Below, piece after piece: positions 16,058-24,870 of a DNA stretch of 64,000 nt. Positions within the stretch are counted from its first letter, which is position 1. Every line of letters starts with the position of its first letter. Position numbers and translations under genes: made by a program. The DNA is taken from assembly GCA_963809695.1 (NCBI GenBank), contig CAWEKI010000006.1, positions 124,001-188,000 of the forward strand, written 5' to 3'. The notes beneath the pieces are model-generated. The model worked only from the letters and a program-made list of their open reading frames with translations, ran no database searches and had not been told where the DNA came from. The DNA comes from JAGDMJ01 sp963809695 (GTDB taxonomy: Bacteria; Bacteroidota; Ignavibacteria; UBA10030; UBA6906).

Positions 16058-17479
16058 TTACTGCGACTTTTCCAGCAGCACCACGTTCTCAATGTGATAC
16101 GTGTGCGGAAACATGTCCACCGGTTGGACCTCTTGTATCGCGTATCGCCCTGACGCGGCCATCAGCTTCACGTCGCGCGCCTGGGTGGCCGGATTGCAGC
16201 TCACATACACGATGCGCTGCGGCGAAAGCTCCAGCACCTCCTTCACCGCCTTCTCATGCATGCCGCTGCGCGGCGGATCGATGATCATCACCGTCGGGCG
16301 GGGATGTTCGGCGATCCAGGCGGTATCCCTGGTGAGACGATCCTTCAGATCCCCCAAGAGGAACGTGCAATTCTTCACGCCGTTCGCCACGGCGTTGCGG
16401 CGGGCATCCTGCACAGCCGACTCGACCGATTCGATTCCCACCACCTCCGCTGCTTCGTCGGCAACGTGGAGAGCGATCGTGCCGGTGCCGGAGTAGAGAT
16501 CGAACACGACATCTTCTCTGGTAAGCGCGGCCATCTTCTTTGCCACATCATACAGCTTCTCCGCCTGCAGTGTATTCGTCTGAAAGAAGGAGTTCGCCGA
16601 AATCCGGTATGTGCGCTTCCCGATCGTCTCGCTGATCGTCCCGGGACCAAAATAGACGATCTCCCGGTCGCCGATCGCAACCTGGGACTTTCGCCCGGTG
16701 ATGTTGTTCACCAATGTGGTCATGGAAGGAAATTGCTGGAGAAGCTCATCGCGCAACTCCTGCATCAGCGCGGGACGGTCCTCTGAGGTGACGATGTTCA
16801 CCATCAGCTCGCCGCTATGCCTGCCCTGGCGGATCACCAGGTTGCGCAAATATCCTGTGTGCGTGATGGTGGAATAAATGTCCAGCCCGCGGGCCTTGCA
16901 GAATCCGCGGACGGAATTGACGATTGCGCGGCTGGTCTCCGATTGGAGCCAGCACTCCTCAAGGTCCAGCACCCGGTCGAACCGCTCGGGAATATGCAAG
17001 CCGAGCGCGAAGCGATCGCGCGCCTGCTGTTCCGCAGCCGCATCCGCGTTCATCTCCTCCCGCGTAAGCCACTTCAAGCCGAAGGAGAACTCCATCTTGT
17101 TCCGGTAGAAGTAGATGTCGGGAGCGCCAAGCGTGGGGTTCACCTGAATACCGGCGAATCCTCCGATCCGTTCGAGCGCGTCGATGACATGTTGCCGCTT
17201 GAAATCAAGCTGCGCCTGGTAATCCACCTCCTGCCACTTGCAGCCACCGCAGACGCCCGCATAGCGGCAGCGGGGCGTCACGCGAATTGACGAAGGGGCG
17301 ATCACCGCAAGAACATCCCCCTCCACAAAGGATTTCTTCGTGCGCGTGATGCGCACCCTGACGTCATCTCCTGGCACCCCTCCCTTCACAAACGCCACGA
17401 GTCCATCCAGACGCGCGATGTTTTTTCCCTCAAAGGCCGCGCTCTCCAGATGAAGCGTTAGTTCGTCCCCTCGCTTCAC
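16058..17479 (-). CDS. rlmD: 23S rRNA (uracil-C5)-methyltransferase, RlmD/RumA family
   Basis: 473 residues: N-terminal TRAM domain (LTLHLESAAFEGKNIARLDG), an iron-sulfur motif CRYAGVCGGC (C-x5-C-x2-C), and a Rossmann methyltransferase domain with DLYSGTGTIALHVAD, IIDPPRSGMHEKAV and the nucleophile loop YVSCNPATQARD. The Fe-S cysteines and TRAM domain place it in the RlmCD/RlmD group that makes m5U in 23S rRNA; the exact uridine cannot be told from sequence. Its ATG overlaps the stop of the ABC-F gene by 4 bases. Confidence 0.9.
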   Translation of the reverse strand: MKRGDELTLHLESAAFEGKNIARLDGLVAFVKGGVPGDDVRVRITRTKKSFVEGDVLAVIAPSSIRVTPRCRYAGVCGGCKWQEVDYQAQLDFKRQHVIDALERIGGFAGIQVNPTLGAPDIYFYRNKMEFSFGLKWLTREEMNADAAAEQQARDRFALGLHIPERFDRVLDLEECWLQSETSRAIVNSVRGFCKARGLDIYSTITHTGYLRNLVIRQGRHSGELMVNIVTSEDRPALMQELRDELLQQFPSMTTLVNNITGRKSQVAIGDREIVYFGPGTISETIGKRTYRISANSFFQTNTLQAEKLYDVAKKMAALTREDVVFDLYSGTGTIALHVADEAAEVVGIESVESAVQDARRNAVANGVKNCTFLLGDLKDRLTRDTAWIAEHPRPTVMIIDPPRSGMHEKAVKEVLELSPQRIVYVSCNPATQARDVKLMAASGRYAIQEVQPVDMFPHTYHIENVVLLEKSQ

Positions 17480-19431
17480 GGCTTGCCTCCGAATTCTTCG
17501 TTCAGCCGCTCCAGTTGCTTCGCGAGCTCGTTCCAGCGGAAGTAGGAATCCGGAAGTTTCTGCTGAAGTTCTTTGTAGCGGGCAGTAATCTCTTTGACCT
17601 TTTCGCCGTCCTTGTAGAAATCCGGGTGTCCCATCTGCCCCTCAATGGCGGCCTTTTCCCGCTCATCCCGCTCGATCGATTTCTCGATCGCGTCGATCTT
17701 TTCCTGCACCGGCCTGGTCTTTTCGTAACGCCGCTGCCGCACTTCAGCTTCCTGCCGCTTCCGCTCCTTTTCCGACTGCTGGGCGCTCGTCTGCTTCCCG
17801 CCCGGGGCCGGTCCTGAAGATTCCAGTTCTTTTTGTTTCGCGTAGAGGTACTCGCTGACGTTCCCCATGTATGTCTTGGTGCGTCCCCGCCGGAATTCCA
17901 CCACCTTGTTGACCAGCGGGTCCAGGAAATCGCGATCGTGGGAAACGATCACGTAACTCCCTTCGAACTCCTGCAGCGCCTCCTGAAGCACGCCTTTGGA
18001 GCGCATATCAAGATGGTTGGTGGGTTCGTCCATCACGATGAGATTGGTCGGCTGGAGAAGCAGCTTGGCCAGGGCCAGCCGGCTTTTCTCTCCGCCCGAA
18101 AGCACCCGGACCTTCTTGAAAACATCATCGCCGCGGAAAAGGAAGCAGCCCAGGAGCGTGCGCAACCGTTTCCGGATGTCGCCCGTCGCCACTTCATCCA
18201 CCGTCTGGAGCACGTCATAGACGGGATTGAGCTCCTCCGCCTGGTGCTGGGCAAAGTAGGAAATGATGACGTTGTGCCCGACGCGGCGCTCCCCGGCGTC
18301 GAACGGCTCCTGGCCTGCAATGATGCGGGAGAGCGTTGATTTGCCGGCACCGTTGGCCCCCACAAACGCGATCCTGTCTCCCCGGTCAATGTCGAAGTCC
18401 AGCCCGTCGAAGACATTCAACGCGCCGTAGCTCTTCCTGATGCCGCGAAGCTCCATGATCGATCGGCCGGATGAAGGGGCGGGCGGAAAGGAAAAGTGGA
18501 TGCCTCCTTCCTCGTCCTCGATCTCGATGAGCTCCATTTTCTCCATCTGCTTGATCCGGCTCTGCACCTGCCTTGCCTTGGTGGCCTTGTACCGGAAGCG
18601 CTCGATGAACTGCTCGGTCTGTTTGATCTGTTGCTGCTGGTTCTTGTACGCGGCGAGCTGTTGCTCTTTTCTCTCCTCTTTCTCCTTGACATAGAAGGTG
18701 AAGTTTCCGGCGTATTCCGTGAGATTGCCAAGACTGAGCTCATACGTCTTGCGGGTCATGTTGTCCAGAAAGCGCCGATCATGCGAGACGATCATCACCG
18801 CGCCCTCATACGCGCGGAGATATTCCTCAAGCCACTGCAGCGAGTCCAGGTCCAGATGGTTCGTCGGCTCGTCCAGAAGCAGGAGGGATGGCTGCATCAG
18901 CAGGAGCTTCGCGAGCGCTATGCGCATTTGCCACCCGCCGCTGAATTCCCCCGTGTCACGGGAAAAGTCCCGCTCGGTGAATCCGAGACCGGTCAGGACC
19001 TTCTCCACGGTCGCCGTGATACGGAAAGCCTCGGAGGCCTCCATTTTGTGCTGGAGCTCGCCGTAGACCTCGAGCATTTCCTGGAACTCTTCCGTCTCAT
19101 GGTCGGTCTCTCCCATGCGCCGGTGGAGTTCATCCAGTCTTGCCTGAGTTTCCAGGATGTCGCCGAAGACGGATTCCGCCTCGCCGTAGAGCGTTTTGCC
19201 GGCCGTAGACATCCCTTCCTGCGGTAGATAGCCCACCGAGACATACTTCGCCCTGGCAATTTCCCCGTGCTCGGGAGAAATGTCGCCGACCAGCATTTTC
19301 AGGAGGGTCGTCTTGCCTGTCCCGTTCGATCCCACGAGTCCGATGCGGTCATGCGGCCCGATCCGGAAGGAGATCTCCTTGAACAGGTATCGTCCGCCGA
19401 ACTGGAGGGAGATGTTAGTGGTGGAGATCAT
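17476..19431 (-). CDS. ABC-F family ATPase (ribosome-associated)
   Basis: A 651-residue protein with two ABC ATPase domains and no membrane part. Walker A: GSNGTGKTT and GANGAGKST; signatures SGGWQMRIALAKLLL and LSGGEKSRLALAKLLL; Walker B with DEPTNHLD in both. An arm-like insert lies in domain 1, a linker rich in Lys, Arg and Gln joins the domains (KQTEQFIERFRYKATKARQV), and a C-terminal coiled coil of about 90 residues follows. ABC-F proteins act at the ribosomal E site. I chose ATG 19431; the 25-codon upstream extension runs through an inverted repeat. Confidence 0.92.
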   Translation of the reverse strand: MISTTNISLQFGGRYLFKEISFRIGPHDRIGLVGSNGTGKTTLLKMLVGDISPEHGEIARAKYVSVGYLPQEGMSTAGKTLYGEAESVFGDILETQARLDELHRRMGETDHETEEFQEMLEVYGELQHKMEASEAFRITATVEKVLTGLGFTERDFSRDTGEFSGGWQMRIALAKLLLMQPSLLLLDEPTNHLDLDSLQWLEEYLRAYEGAVMIVSHDRRFLDNMTRKTYELSLGNLTEYAGNFTFYVKEKEERKEQQLAAYKNQQQQIKQTEQFIERFRYKATKARQVQSRIKQMEKMELIEIEDEEGGIHFSFPPAPSSGRSIMELRGIRKSYGALNVFDGLDFDIDRGDRIAFVGANGAGKSTLSRIIAGQEPFDAGERRVGHNVIISYFAQHQAEELNPVYDVLQTVDEVATGDIRKRLRTLLGCFLFRGDDVFKKVRVLSGGEKSRLALAKLLLQPTNLIVMDEPTNHLDMRSKGVLQEALQEFEGSYVIVSHDRDFLDPLVNKVVEFRRGRTKTYMGNVSEYLYAKQKELESSGPAPGGKQTSAQQSEKERKRQEAEVRQRRYEKTRPVQEKIDAIEKSIERDEREKAAIEGQMGHPDFYKDGEKVKEITARYKELQQKLPDSYFRWNELAKQLERLNEEFGGKP

Positions 19432-19437
19432 ACGATG

Positions 19438-19530
19438 AAGCCATTTTGGATTTTGGAGTTTGGAATTTGGACTGTGAGAGCATGGAAAAAAACAGCCAAA
19501 ACCCAAAATCCAAATTCCAAAAACCAGCTT
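19438..19530. repeat. TTTTGGA-type imperfect inverted repeat, copy 1
   Basis: Arms 19438-19475 and 19492-19530 are imperfect inverted copies built from TTTTGGA/TTTGGAATTTGG words, with a 16-base loop. It lies between the GalT-like gene and the ABC-F start. A shorter relative is at 38058-38106, which shares CATTTTGGATTTTGGA and TTTGGACTGT. Confidence 0.7.
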
Positions 19531-19539
19531 GGGGTTCTT

Positions 19540-20856
19540 CTACTTAAGGTAGTACTTCAAGGGATTGGGATCCACTCTGCACTCCTCCGCGATGCGAACC
19601 CAGGCGATCTTGTTCTCATCCCGCAATTTGTAGAGCCGCGGCACGAGCTTGTCCCGAAGCTCGATCGGTGTCAGCGGATTGATGAAGATGCTCGTCCCCC
19701 CTTCGAAGCCGGCAGGAACGTTGACGCGCCACTTGATCAGCACGTGCCAGGGCATTTTGTAGACGGCATCGATCGGCGTGTAATACCACTCCTCATTGCA
19801 GGAGATCTGGCTCCCCATGGCCGAGTGAATCGCGTGTACCAAGTCGGCCATTCCCCGAATCTCGTCGTCCCGCGCCTCGTACGGGCGCCCTGCCTGCGAC
19901 CGGGAGTAGATCTCAATGGTGGGATAGCGGTGGCCGATGCCGGCGATGGCAATGGCGTGATCGTTCTCTGCGAAGATCAGGTTGTGATGCGCGGCGAAGT
20001 TCGCGCCGTATTCGTTGAAGACGTTGGCATCTTCCCGCACCATCTTGATCTGGTTCTGGATCGACGCGCCCCATTCGTCCAGCGAGACGATCTGCTTGTG
20101 CAGGTGGTCGAACGACGCGCCCGCCGGGCGGAGCCAGTTCTGGAACACGCTGATGTAGCGCACGTACCGGTTGCTTTGCGCGATGTCCAGAATGGCGTCG
20201 ATCGTGAACTTGAAATAGTGAAAGTGCTCCATAACGGTCATCTCGCCGGAAGAGAAGAGGTCCGAGTCATAGGTGGCGCCTTCACGGAAGTGCCGCTTGG
20301 CGACGATGAGCTCATGCCCCCCTCCGAAGAAAGCGTCGGCAACCGCGAACTTTTCGTTCAGCGGGATCTTCTCGATCTGCTCGTCGGTCTTCCCTTCCTG
20401 CTTCAGCTTGTAGTGGACGATGTCCGTGATGTGCTTGAGGCCAACGGGATTGGCAAGATAGTCTTCCCGCCATCGCTGGCGTGCGGGGGTCATCTTGTAG
20501 GCGTAGTTCTTCCGCCAGTAATCCAGTGTGACGATCTCAAACATGTTTCCCGAGCGGCGGAATTCCGCCGTGGTCTCGAAATACCGGTCGGGTGGAACAT
20601 TGTCCCACCGCTCCCAGCTGTCGTAGCGGCGGACCAGGCGTGACTTCTCCGGCGGTGTTTCAAAATAGCGGGTCGGGCAGAAGCTGCAGTAATCCTCCGG
20701 GTTATGGACCTCCAGCGGCTTCGCGGTCACCGGAATTTCATTGGTGATCGGTTTGCTCTTGCGCCCCGGAACGGCCCACACTTCTGTGCCGGTGAAGGGA
20801 TTCACTTGCTTCACCGTGCCGTCGGGCATGATGTTGTAGAAATTAGAGGATTGCAT
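19540..20856 (-). CDS. GalT-like (DUF4921) HIT-superfamily protein
   Basis: 438 residues resembling galactose-1-phosphate uridylyltransferase. The nucleophile region is GASFDHLHKQIV, an HxHxQ core like HPHGQ of GalT; a CxxC pair (YCSFCP) lies near residue 58 and could bind zinc. It is longer than GalT (about 350) and the flanks differ, so it fits the DUF4921 subgroup better; it may move a nucleotidyl group between sugar phosphates. It sits 24 bases after the phosphohexomutase gene, supporting sugar-nucleotide work (inference). Confidence 0.7.
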   Translation of the reverse strand: MQSSNFYNIMPDGTVKQVNPFTGTEVWAVPGRKSKPITNEIPVTAKPLEVHNPEDYCSFCPTRYFETPPEKSRLVRRYDSWERWDNVPPDRYFETTAEFRRSGNMFEIVTLDYWRKNYAYKMTPARQRWREDYLANPVGLKHITDIVHYKLKQEGKTDEQIEKIPLNEKFAVADAFFGGGHELIVAKRHFREGATYDSDLFSSGEMTVMEHFHYFKFTIDAILDIAQSNRYVRYISVFQNWLRPAGASFDHLHKQIVSLDEWGASIQNQIKMVREDANVFNEYGANFAAHHNLIFAENDHAIAIAGIGHRYPTIEIYSRSQAGRPYEARDDEIRGMADLVHAIHSAMGSQISCNEEWYYTPIDAVYKMPWHVLIKWRVNVPAGFEGGTSIFINPLTPIELRDKLVPRLYKLRDENKIAWVRIAEECRVDPNPLKYYLK

Positions 20857-20880
20857 GCTCGGTCCTTCCGTAGTGCTGAA

Positions 20881-22284
20881 CTACCGCTGCGTTGCCCCCT
20901 CCAACAACGCTTCCACCATCTCCCTGCTGTTTCCTTCTGCGTAAAAACGAATCAGAGGCTCCGTTCCGGACGCCCGGACAAGAACCCATCCTCCCTCCAC
21001 AAAATTTTTGAACCCGTCGGTGTCCTTTCGGCCGGTCACTGGATAGCCCGCGATCTCGCTCACCCCGCGCGCAAACCGCTTCATGATGGCCTGCTTTTCC
21101 TTTTCCGTGACATGCAGGTCCACCCGCTTGAACTCATGCAGCCCGAACTCATCCATGAGTTCCTGCACCAGGGCGCTCAGCGGTTTGCCCCGGGTTGCCA
21201 TCACTTCGCAAATCAGAAGCCCCAGGAAAATGCCGTCACGCTCGGGGAGATGCCCCTTCACCGCCAGCCCACCGCTCTCCTCGCCGCCGATCAGCACGTC
21301 ACGCTCGGTCATCGTTTGACTGATGTACTTGAAACCGACCGCGGTTTCGATCAACGGAAGGCCGTACTTCTTGCACTGCTGGTCGACCATTTGCGTAACG
21401 GAAAAGGACTTGACCACATCCCCTTTCATCCCCCTCTGCTCCACGAGGTATTTCAGGAGGAGCGAGAAGATCCGGTGGGAGTCCACAAACTGTCCTTTCT
21501 CGTCCACGGCACCAATGCGGTCGGCATCGCCGTCGGTCGCGATGCCGATGGTAAAGCCCTCTTCCCGCACCCGGCGCATCAGCTCGCCCAGATTTTTCTC
21601 CAGCGGTTCGGGGTTCGTGCCGGCAAACGACGGATTGTACACCTCGTGCATCTGGGTCACATCCTGCAGGATCATGTTGACCACACCCTGGCCCGCACCG
21701 TACATAGCATCGTAGAGGATCTTGATTCCCGAATTCTTGATCTTCCCGATGTCGATTTTGGTTGCCAGATCGTCCACGTACCGCTGCTTCATGCTGATGG
21801 GAGCGATCGTGCCTTTCTCCGCCAGTTGTGCATAGCTGCGCTTCCCGGGAGCGAGCTTCTTCAGTTTCATGACCTTCGCCAGCTCCTTCTCCACCTTCGC
21901 GATGGTCTCAGGATGCGCCGGTCCTCCGAAGTCTCCCTTGATCTTGAACCCATTCCATTTGGCGGGGTTATGGCTTGCGGTGATCACGATCCCGGCGGCG
22001 GCGTTCTCCTTCTTCGTGAGCAAAGAGATCATCGGAGTGGACACGATGCTGTCCGCCAGCTTGATGCGGATGCCCGCGTTGGCCATCACCTCGGCCGACT
22101 TCTCAGCAAATTCCCGCGACATGAAGCGCGCATCGTAGCCGATGACGATCCCGTTCCTGATCTTCTTGTGCTTCTTGAAGTAGCGCGCGGTGGCCAACGC
22201 CACGCGCTCCAGGTTTGCAAAGGTATAGTCATCCGCGATGACCGCCCGCCAACCGTCGGTGCCGAATTTGATCACTTGGGCCAT
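20881..22284 (-). CDS. Phosphoglucomutase/phosphomannomutase family protein
   Basis: A 467-residue alpha-D-phosphohexomutase. All four domains show their motifs: N-terminal FGTDGWRAVIADDYTF, active serine loop TASHNPAKWNGFK, metal loop DGDADRIGAV, sugar loop GGEESGG and phosphate loop RASGTEPLIRFYAEG. It interconverts hexose-1- and hexose-6-phosphates; FGTDGWRA rather than FGTDGIRG argues against GlmM. The gene lies between enolase and the GalT-like gene, with gaps of 33 and 24 bases, so the three are probably one transcript. Confidence 0.9.
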   Translation of the reverse strand: MAQVIKFGTDGWRAVIADDYTFANLERVALATARYFKKHKKIRNGIVIGYDARFMSREFAEKSAEVMANAGIRIKLADSIVSTPMISLLTKKENAAAGIVITASHNPAKWNGFKIKGDFGGPAHPETIAKVEKELAKVMKLKKLAPGKRSYAQLAEKGTIAPISMKQRYVDDLATKIDIGKIKNSGIKILYDAMYGAGQGVVNMILQDVTQMHEVYNPSFAGTNPEPLEKNLGELMRRVREEGFTIGIATDGDADRIGAVDEKGQFVDSHRIFSLLLKYLVEQRGMKGDVVKSFSVTQMVDQQCKKYGLPLIETAVGFKYISQTMTERDVLIGGEESGGLAVKGHLPERDGIFLGLLICEVMATRGKPLSALVQELMDEFGLHEFKRVDLHVTEKEKQAIMKRFARGVSEIAGYPVTGRKDTDGFKNFVEGGWVLVRASGTEPLIRFYAEGNSREMVEALLEGATQR

Positions 22285-22317
22285 ACCATTCCCCGCCAGA
22301 TTATGGAAAGAACGTGC

Positions 22318-23604
22318 TTAGCTTTTCTTAAATGCCGCGAGCCCTGGATAGATGGCCGCGTCGCCCAGTTCCTCCTCGATGCGGATCAGCTGGTTGTATT
22401 TCGCAATGCGATCGGTTCTGCTGGCCGAGCCGGTCTTGATCTGTCCCGCGTTGGTCGCTACGGCAATGTCCGCAATTGTGGCATCCTCTGTCTCGCCCGA
22501 CCGGTGGCTTACCACCGCAGTGTAGCCGGCACGCTTAGCCATCTCGATCGCATCCAGGGTCTCTGTCAGGGTCCCGATCTGGTTGACCTTGATCAGAATG
22601 GAGTTGGCGACCCCCATGTCGATCCCCTTCTTGAGAAACCTGGTGTTGGTGACAAACACGTCATCCCCGACGAGCTGGATTCTCTTACCGAGCGCGTCGG
22701 TCATCATCTTCCAGCCGTCCCAGTCGTTTTCCGCCATGCCGTCTTCGATCGAGATGATCGGATACTGGTCGACCCAGTTCTGGTAGTACTTCACCATCTC
22801 CGCCGGTGTCTTGGCGGACTTGTCCGATTTGGCAAAGACATATTTGCCGTTGTCGAAGAACTCGCTCGAAGCCGGGTCCAGCGCTATGAAGGCGTCCTTG
22901 CCGGGGGCATAGTTCGCCTTGGTGATGGCTTCCAGGATCACCTCGACCGCCTCTTCGTTGGATTTCAGGTTAGGCGCAAACCCTCCTTCGTCTCCCACTG
23001 CCGTGTTGTACCCTTTCTTCTTGAGCACGGACTTCAACGAGTGGAACACTTCCGCGCCCATGCGGAGGGCTTCCGCGAAGCTGGGTGCGTTCGCGGGCAC
23101 GATCATGAACTCCTGCAGGTCAACGTTGTTGTCGGCATGCGAGCCGCCGTTCAGGATGTTCATCATGGGAACCGGGAGCGTCTTGGCATTCACACCGCCA
23201 ATATACTTGTAAAGAGGAAGCTTCATGGACTGGGCTGCGGCCTTTGCCGCAGCCAGCGACACGCCCAGGATCGCATTGGCACCAAGCTTCGACTTCGTGG
23301 GAGTGCCGTCCAGCTGGATCATCATCTGGTCGAGAACGATCTGGTTGACTGCATCGTAACCGGTCAGTTCTTCGGCAATGGTGTTGTTCACATGCTCGAC
23401 GGCATTGAGCACGCCCTTGCCGCCATACCGCGACTTGTCTCCGTCGCGCAATTCCACTGCTTCGTTCTCACCGGTGGAAGCGCCGCTGGGGACCGCTGCC
23501 CGGCCGACAATGCCGTTCTCGAGCTGAACATCGACTTCGATCGTGGGATTACCGCGTGAATCCAGGATCTCGCGTGCAACAATGTCAACAATAGCCGTAC
23601 TCAT
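22318..23604 (-). CDS. eno: Enolase
   Basis: Enolase interconverts 2-phosphoglycerate and phosphoenolpyruvate in the cytoplasm. The 428-residue protein begins MSTAIVDIVAREILDSRGNP and carries GASTGENEAVELRD, LPVPMMNILNGGSHADNNVD, the Mg2+ ligands in SIEDGMAENDWDGW and VGDDVFVTN, and the catalytic SHRSGETEDATIADIAVA. ATG 23604 has a perfect Shine-Dalgarno (AAGGAG) six bases upstream; the frame runs 26 codons further upstream without family similarity. Confidence 0.98.
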   Translation of the reverse strand: MSTAIVDIVAREILDSRGNPTIEVDVQLENGIVGRAAVPSGASTGENEAVELRDGDKSRYGGKGVLNAVEHVNNTIAEELTGYDAVNQIVLDQMMIQLDGTPTKSKLGANAILGVSLAAAKAAAQSMKLPLYKYIGGVNAKTLPVPMMNILNGGSHADNNVDLQEFMIVPANAPSFAEALRMGAEVFHSLKSVLKKKGYNTAVGDEGGFAPNLKSNEEAVEVILEAITKANYAPGKDAFIALDPASSEFFDNGKYVFAKSDKSAKTPAEMVKYYQNWVDQYPIISIEDGMAENDWDGWKMMTDALGKRIQLVGDDVFVTNTRFLKKGIDMGVANSILIKVNQIGTLTETLDAIEMAKRAGYTAVVSHRSGETEDATIADIAVATNAGQIKTGSASRTDRIAKYNQLIRIEEELGDAAIYPGLAAFKKS

Positions 23605-23650
23605 GATGTTCTCCTTAGTAGGATTTCCGTAGGGAAGGTGTGCAGAGCAT

Positions 23651-23682
23651 AGGAAGTACGCGAAAACCGAGAAGAAAAGCAA
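23651..23682 (-). promoter_or_regulatory. Candidate promoter for eno-pgm-galT-like genes
   Basis: TTG, 21 bases, TACTTCCT on the minus strand, about 46 bases before the enolase ATG. Weaker than the other sites because of the 21-base spacer and imperfect box. Confidence 0.35.
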
Positions 23683-23772
23683 CCTTGACGAACCGATCCT
23701 CCCGCTGCTCTTTATATTGGTGGGGCCGGTCCGGGCTCCGCCGCAGGCAGAGACCGAGACTCTCGTTCCGAC

Positions 23773-24870
23773 CTACCGGATCGGGACGGAGGGCGGTGTT
23801 GCTCGCCCACTCTTCCGGTGGAACACGGCTTTCACCGCCTCGAACACATCGTCGACCGTGAGCAGCTTCATGCATTCCATATTTTCATCTCCCGGCCGAT
23901 TGCACACGTCCAGGTGGCAGGGATGGCACGGGACATCCATGCGGAGAGCGATGTGGCCTTCCGCCCGCGAATAGGGGAACCAGATGTTTTCCTCCCCCGG
24001 GCCGAACAGTCCAACGGTGGGAACGCCGACCGCCGGCGCAATGTGCATGGGCCCAGCATCATTGGATACAAAAACGCTGCAATGCGAGATCACTGCCGCC
24101 AGTTCCCTCAGCCGGAGGACGGGCACCGCAACGGCAGAAGAGCCCGCTGCCGCCATCGCCCGAGCAATGGTCTCTTTCTCCTTCGGACCAGCTGTGAATA
24201 CGACTTGAGCGCCCAGCCTGGACGAAATCATGGCGGCAAGCTCTCCGAAACGCTCCGGCAGCCACTTCTTCGCAGGCCAGGTTGCGCCCGGATGCATGCC
24301 GATGACCGGCAACGGCGCACCCCCGACGGGCAGCCGTTCCTCGAGAGAGGCGAGCAGCCGGGCCGCATTGCGCCGCTCTTCGTCAGTCAGGAAAATCTCT
24401 GTGTGAGCCGTGGTTGTCGGAATGCCAAGCGCCAGGAGGAACTGCTTATAAAAGCCGACTGCCGTCTTTGGCTTCCCGTCGTCCCGGATGCGGACCGTGT
24501 ACAGTTTCCCCCGCCCCGGCCGGTCGAGACCTACCCGCGTGCGCGCGCCGCTCAGATAGGCAAGCAGGGCGCTGCGGGGATTCCCGAACAGATCGATCAC
24601 CAGATCGAACTTCCGCCGGCGCAAGAGAAGCCCTATCCGGGTTTGCTCAATGACGGAGGGCACGGAGAAGTCAAACGGGATGATCTCATCCAGGTACGGG
24701 TTATGCTCCAGAAGCGATACGGCCTCCTTCTCTCCCATGTACGCGATGTGCGCGGAAGGGAGCGCTGCACGAACCGAGCGGATGATCGGCGTCGTGAGAA
24801 TGACGTCGCCGATGAATTTCATGCGGGTGATCAGCACCCGCCGGAACAGAGGATGGTATTCAGTAGGCAT
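23773..24870 (-). CDS. Glycosyltransferase family 9 (heptosyltransferase-like)
   Basis: 365 residues with the GT9 layout: N-terminal RVLITRMKFIGDVILTTPII, middle IGMHPGATWPAKKWLPERFG and the C-terminal VSNDAGPMHIAPAVGVPTVGLFGP motif that binds the ADP-sugar. GT9 enzymes add heptose to lipopolysaccharide core; the presence of one agrees with a Gram-negative envelope. A Cys-rich end (MDVPCHPCHLDVCNRPGDENMEC) is common in GT9 proteins. It overlaps the upstream peptidase gene by 11 bases. Confidence 0.88.
   Translation of the reverse strand: MPTEYHPLFRRVLITRMKFIGDVILTTPIIRSVRAALPSAHIAYMGEKEAVSLLEHNPYLDEIIPFDFSVPSVIEQTRIGLLLRRRKFDLVIDLFGNPRSALLAYLSGARTRVGLDRPGRGKLYTVRIRDDGKPKTAVGFYKQFLLALGIPTTTAHTEIFLTDEERRNAARLLASLEERLPVGGAPLPVIGMHPGATWPAKKWLPERFGELAAMISSRLGAQVVFTAGPKEKETIARAMAAAGSSAVAVPVLRLRELAAVISHCSVFVSNDAGPMHIAPAVGVPTVGLFGPGEENIWFPYSRAEGHIALRMDVPCHPCHLDVCNRPGDENMECMKLLTVDDVFEAVKAVFHRKSGRATPPSVPIR

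Noticed and set aside
20704..23559. A 951-codon open frame on the plus strand opposite pgm and enolase
   Set aside because: It is antisense to two genes with complete catalytic motifs, matches no family I know, and is explained by GC-rich third-codon bias that removes stops from the opposite strand.
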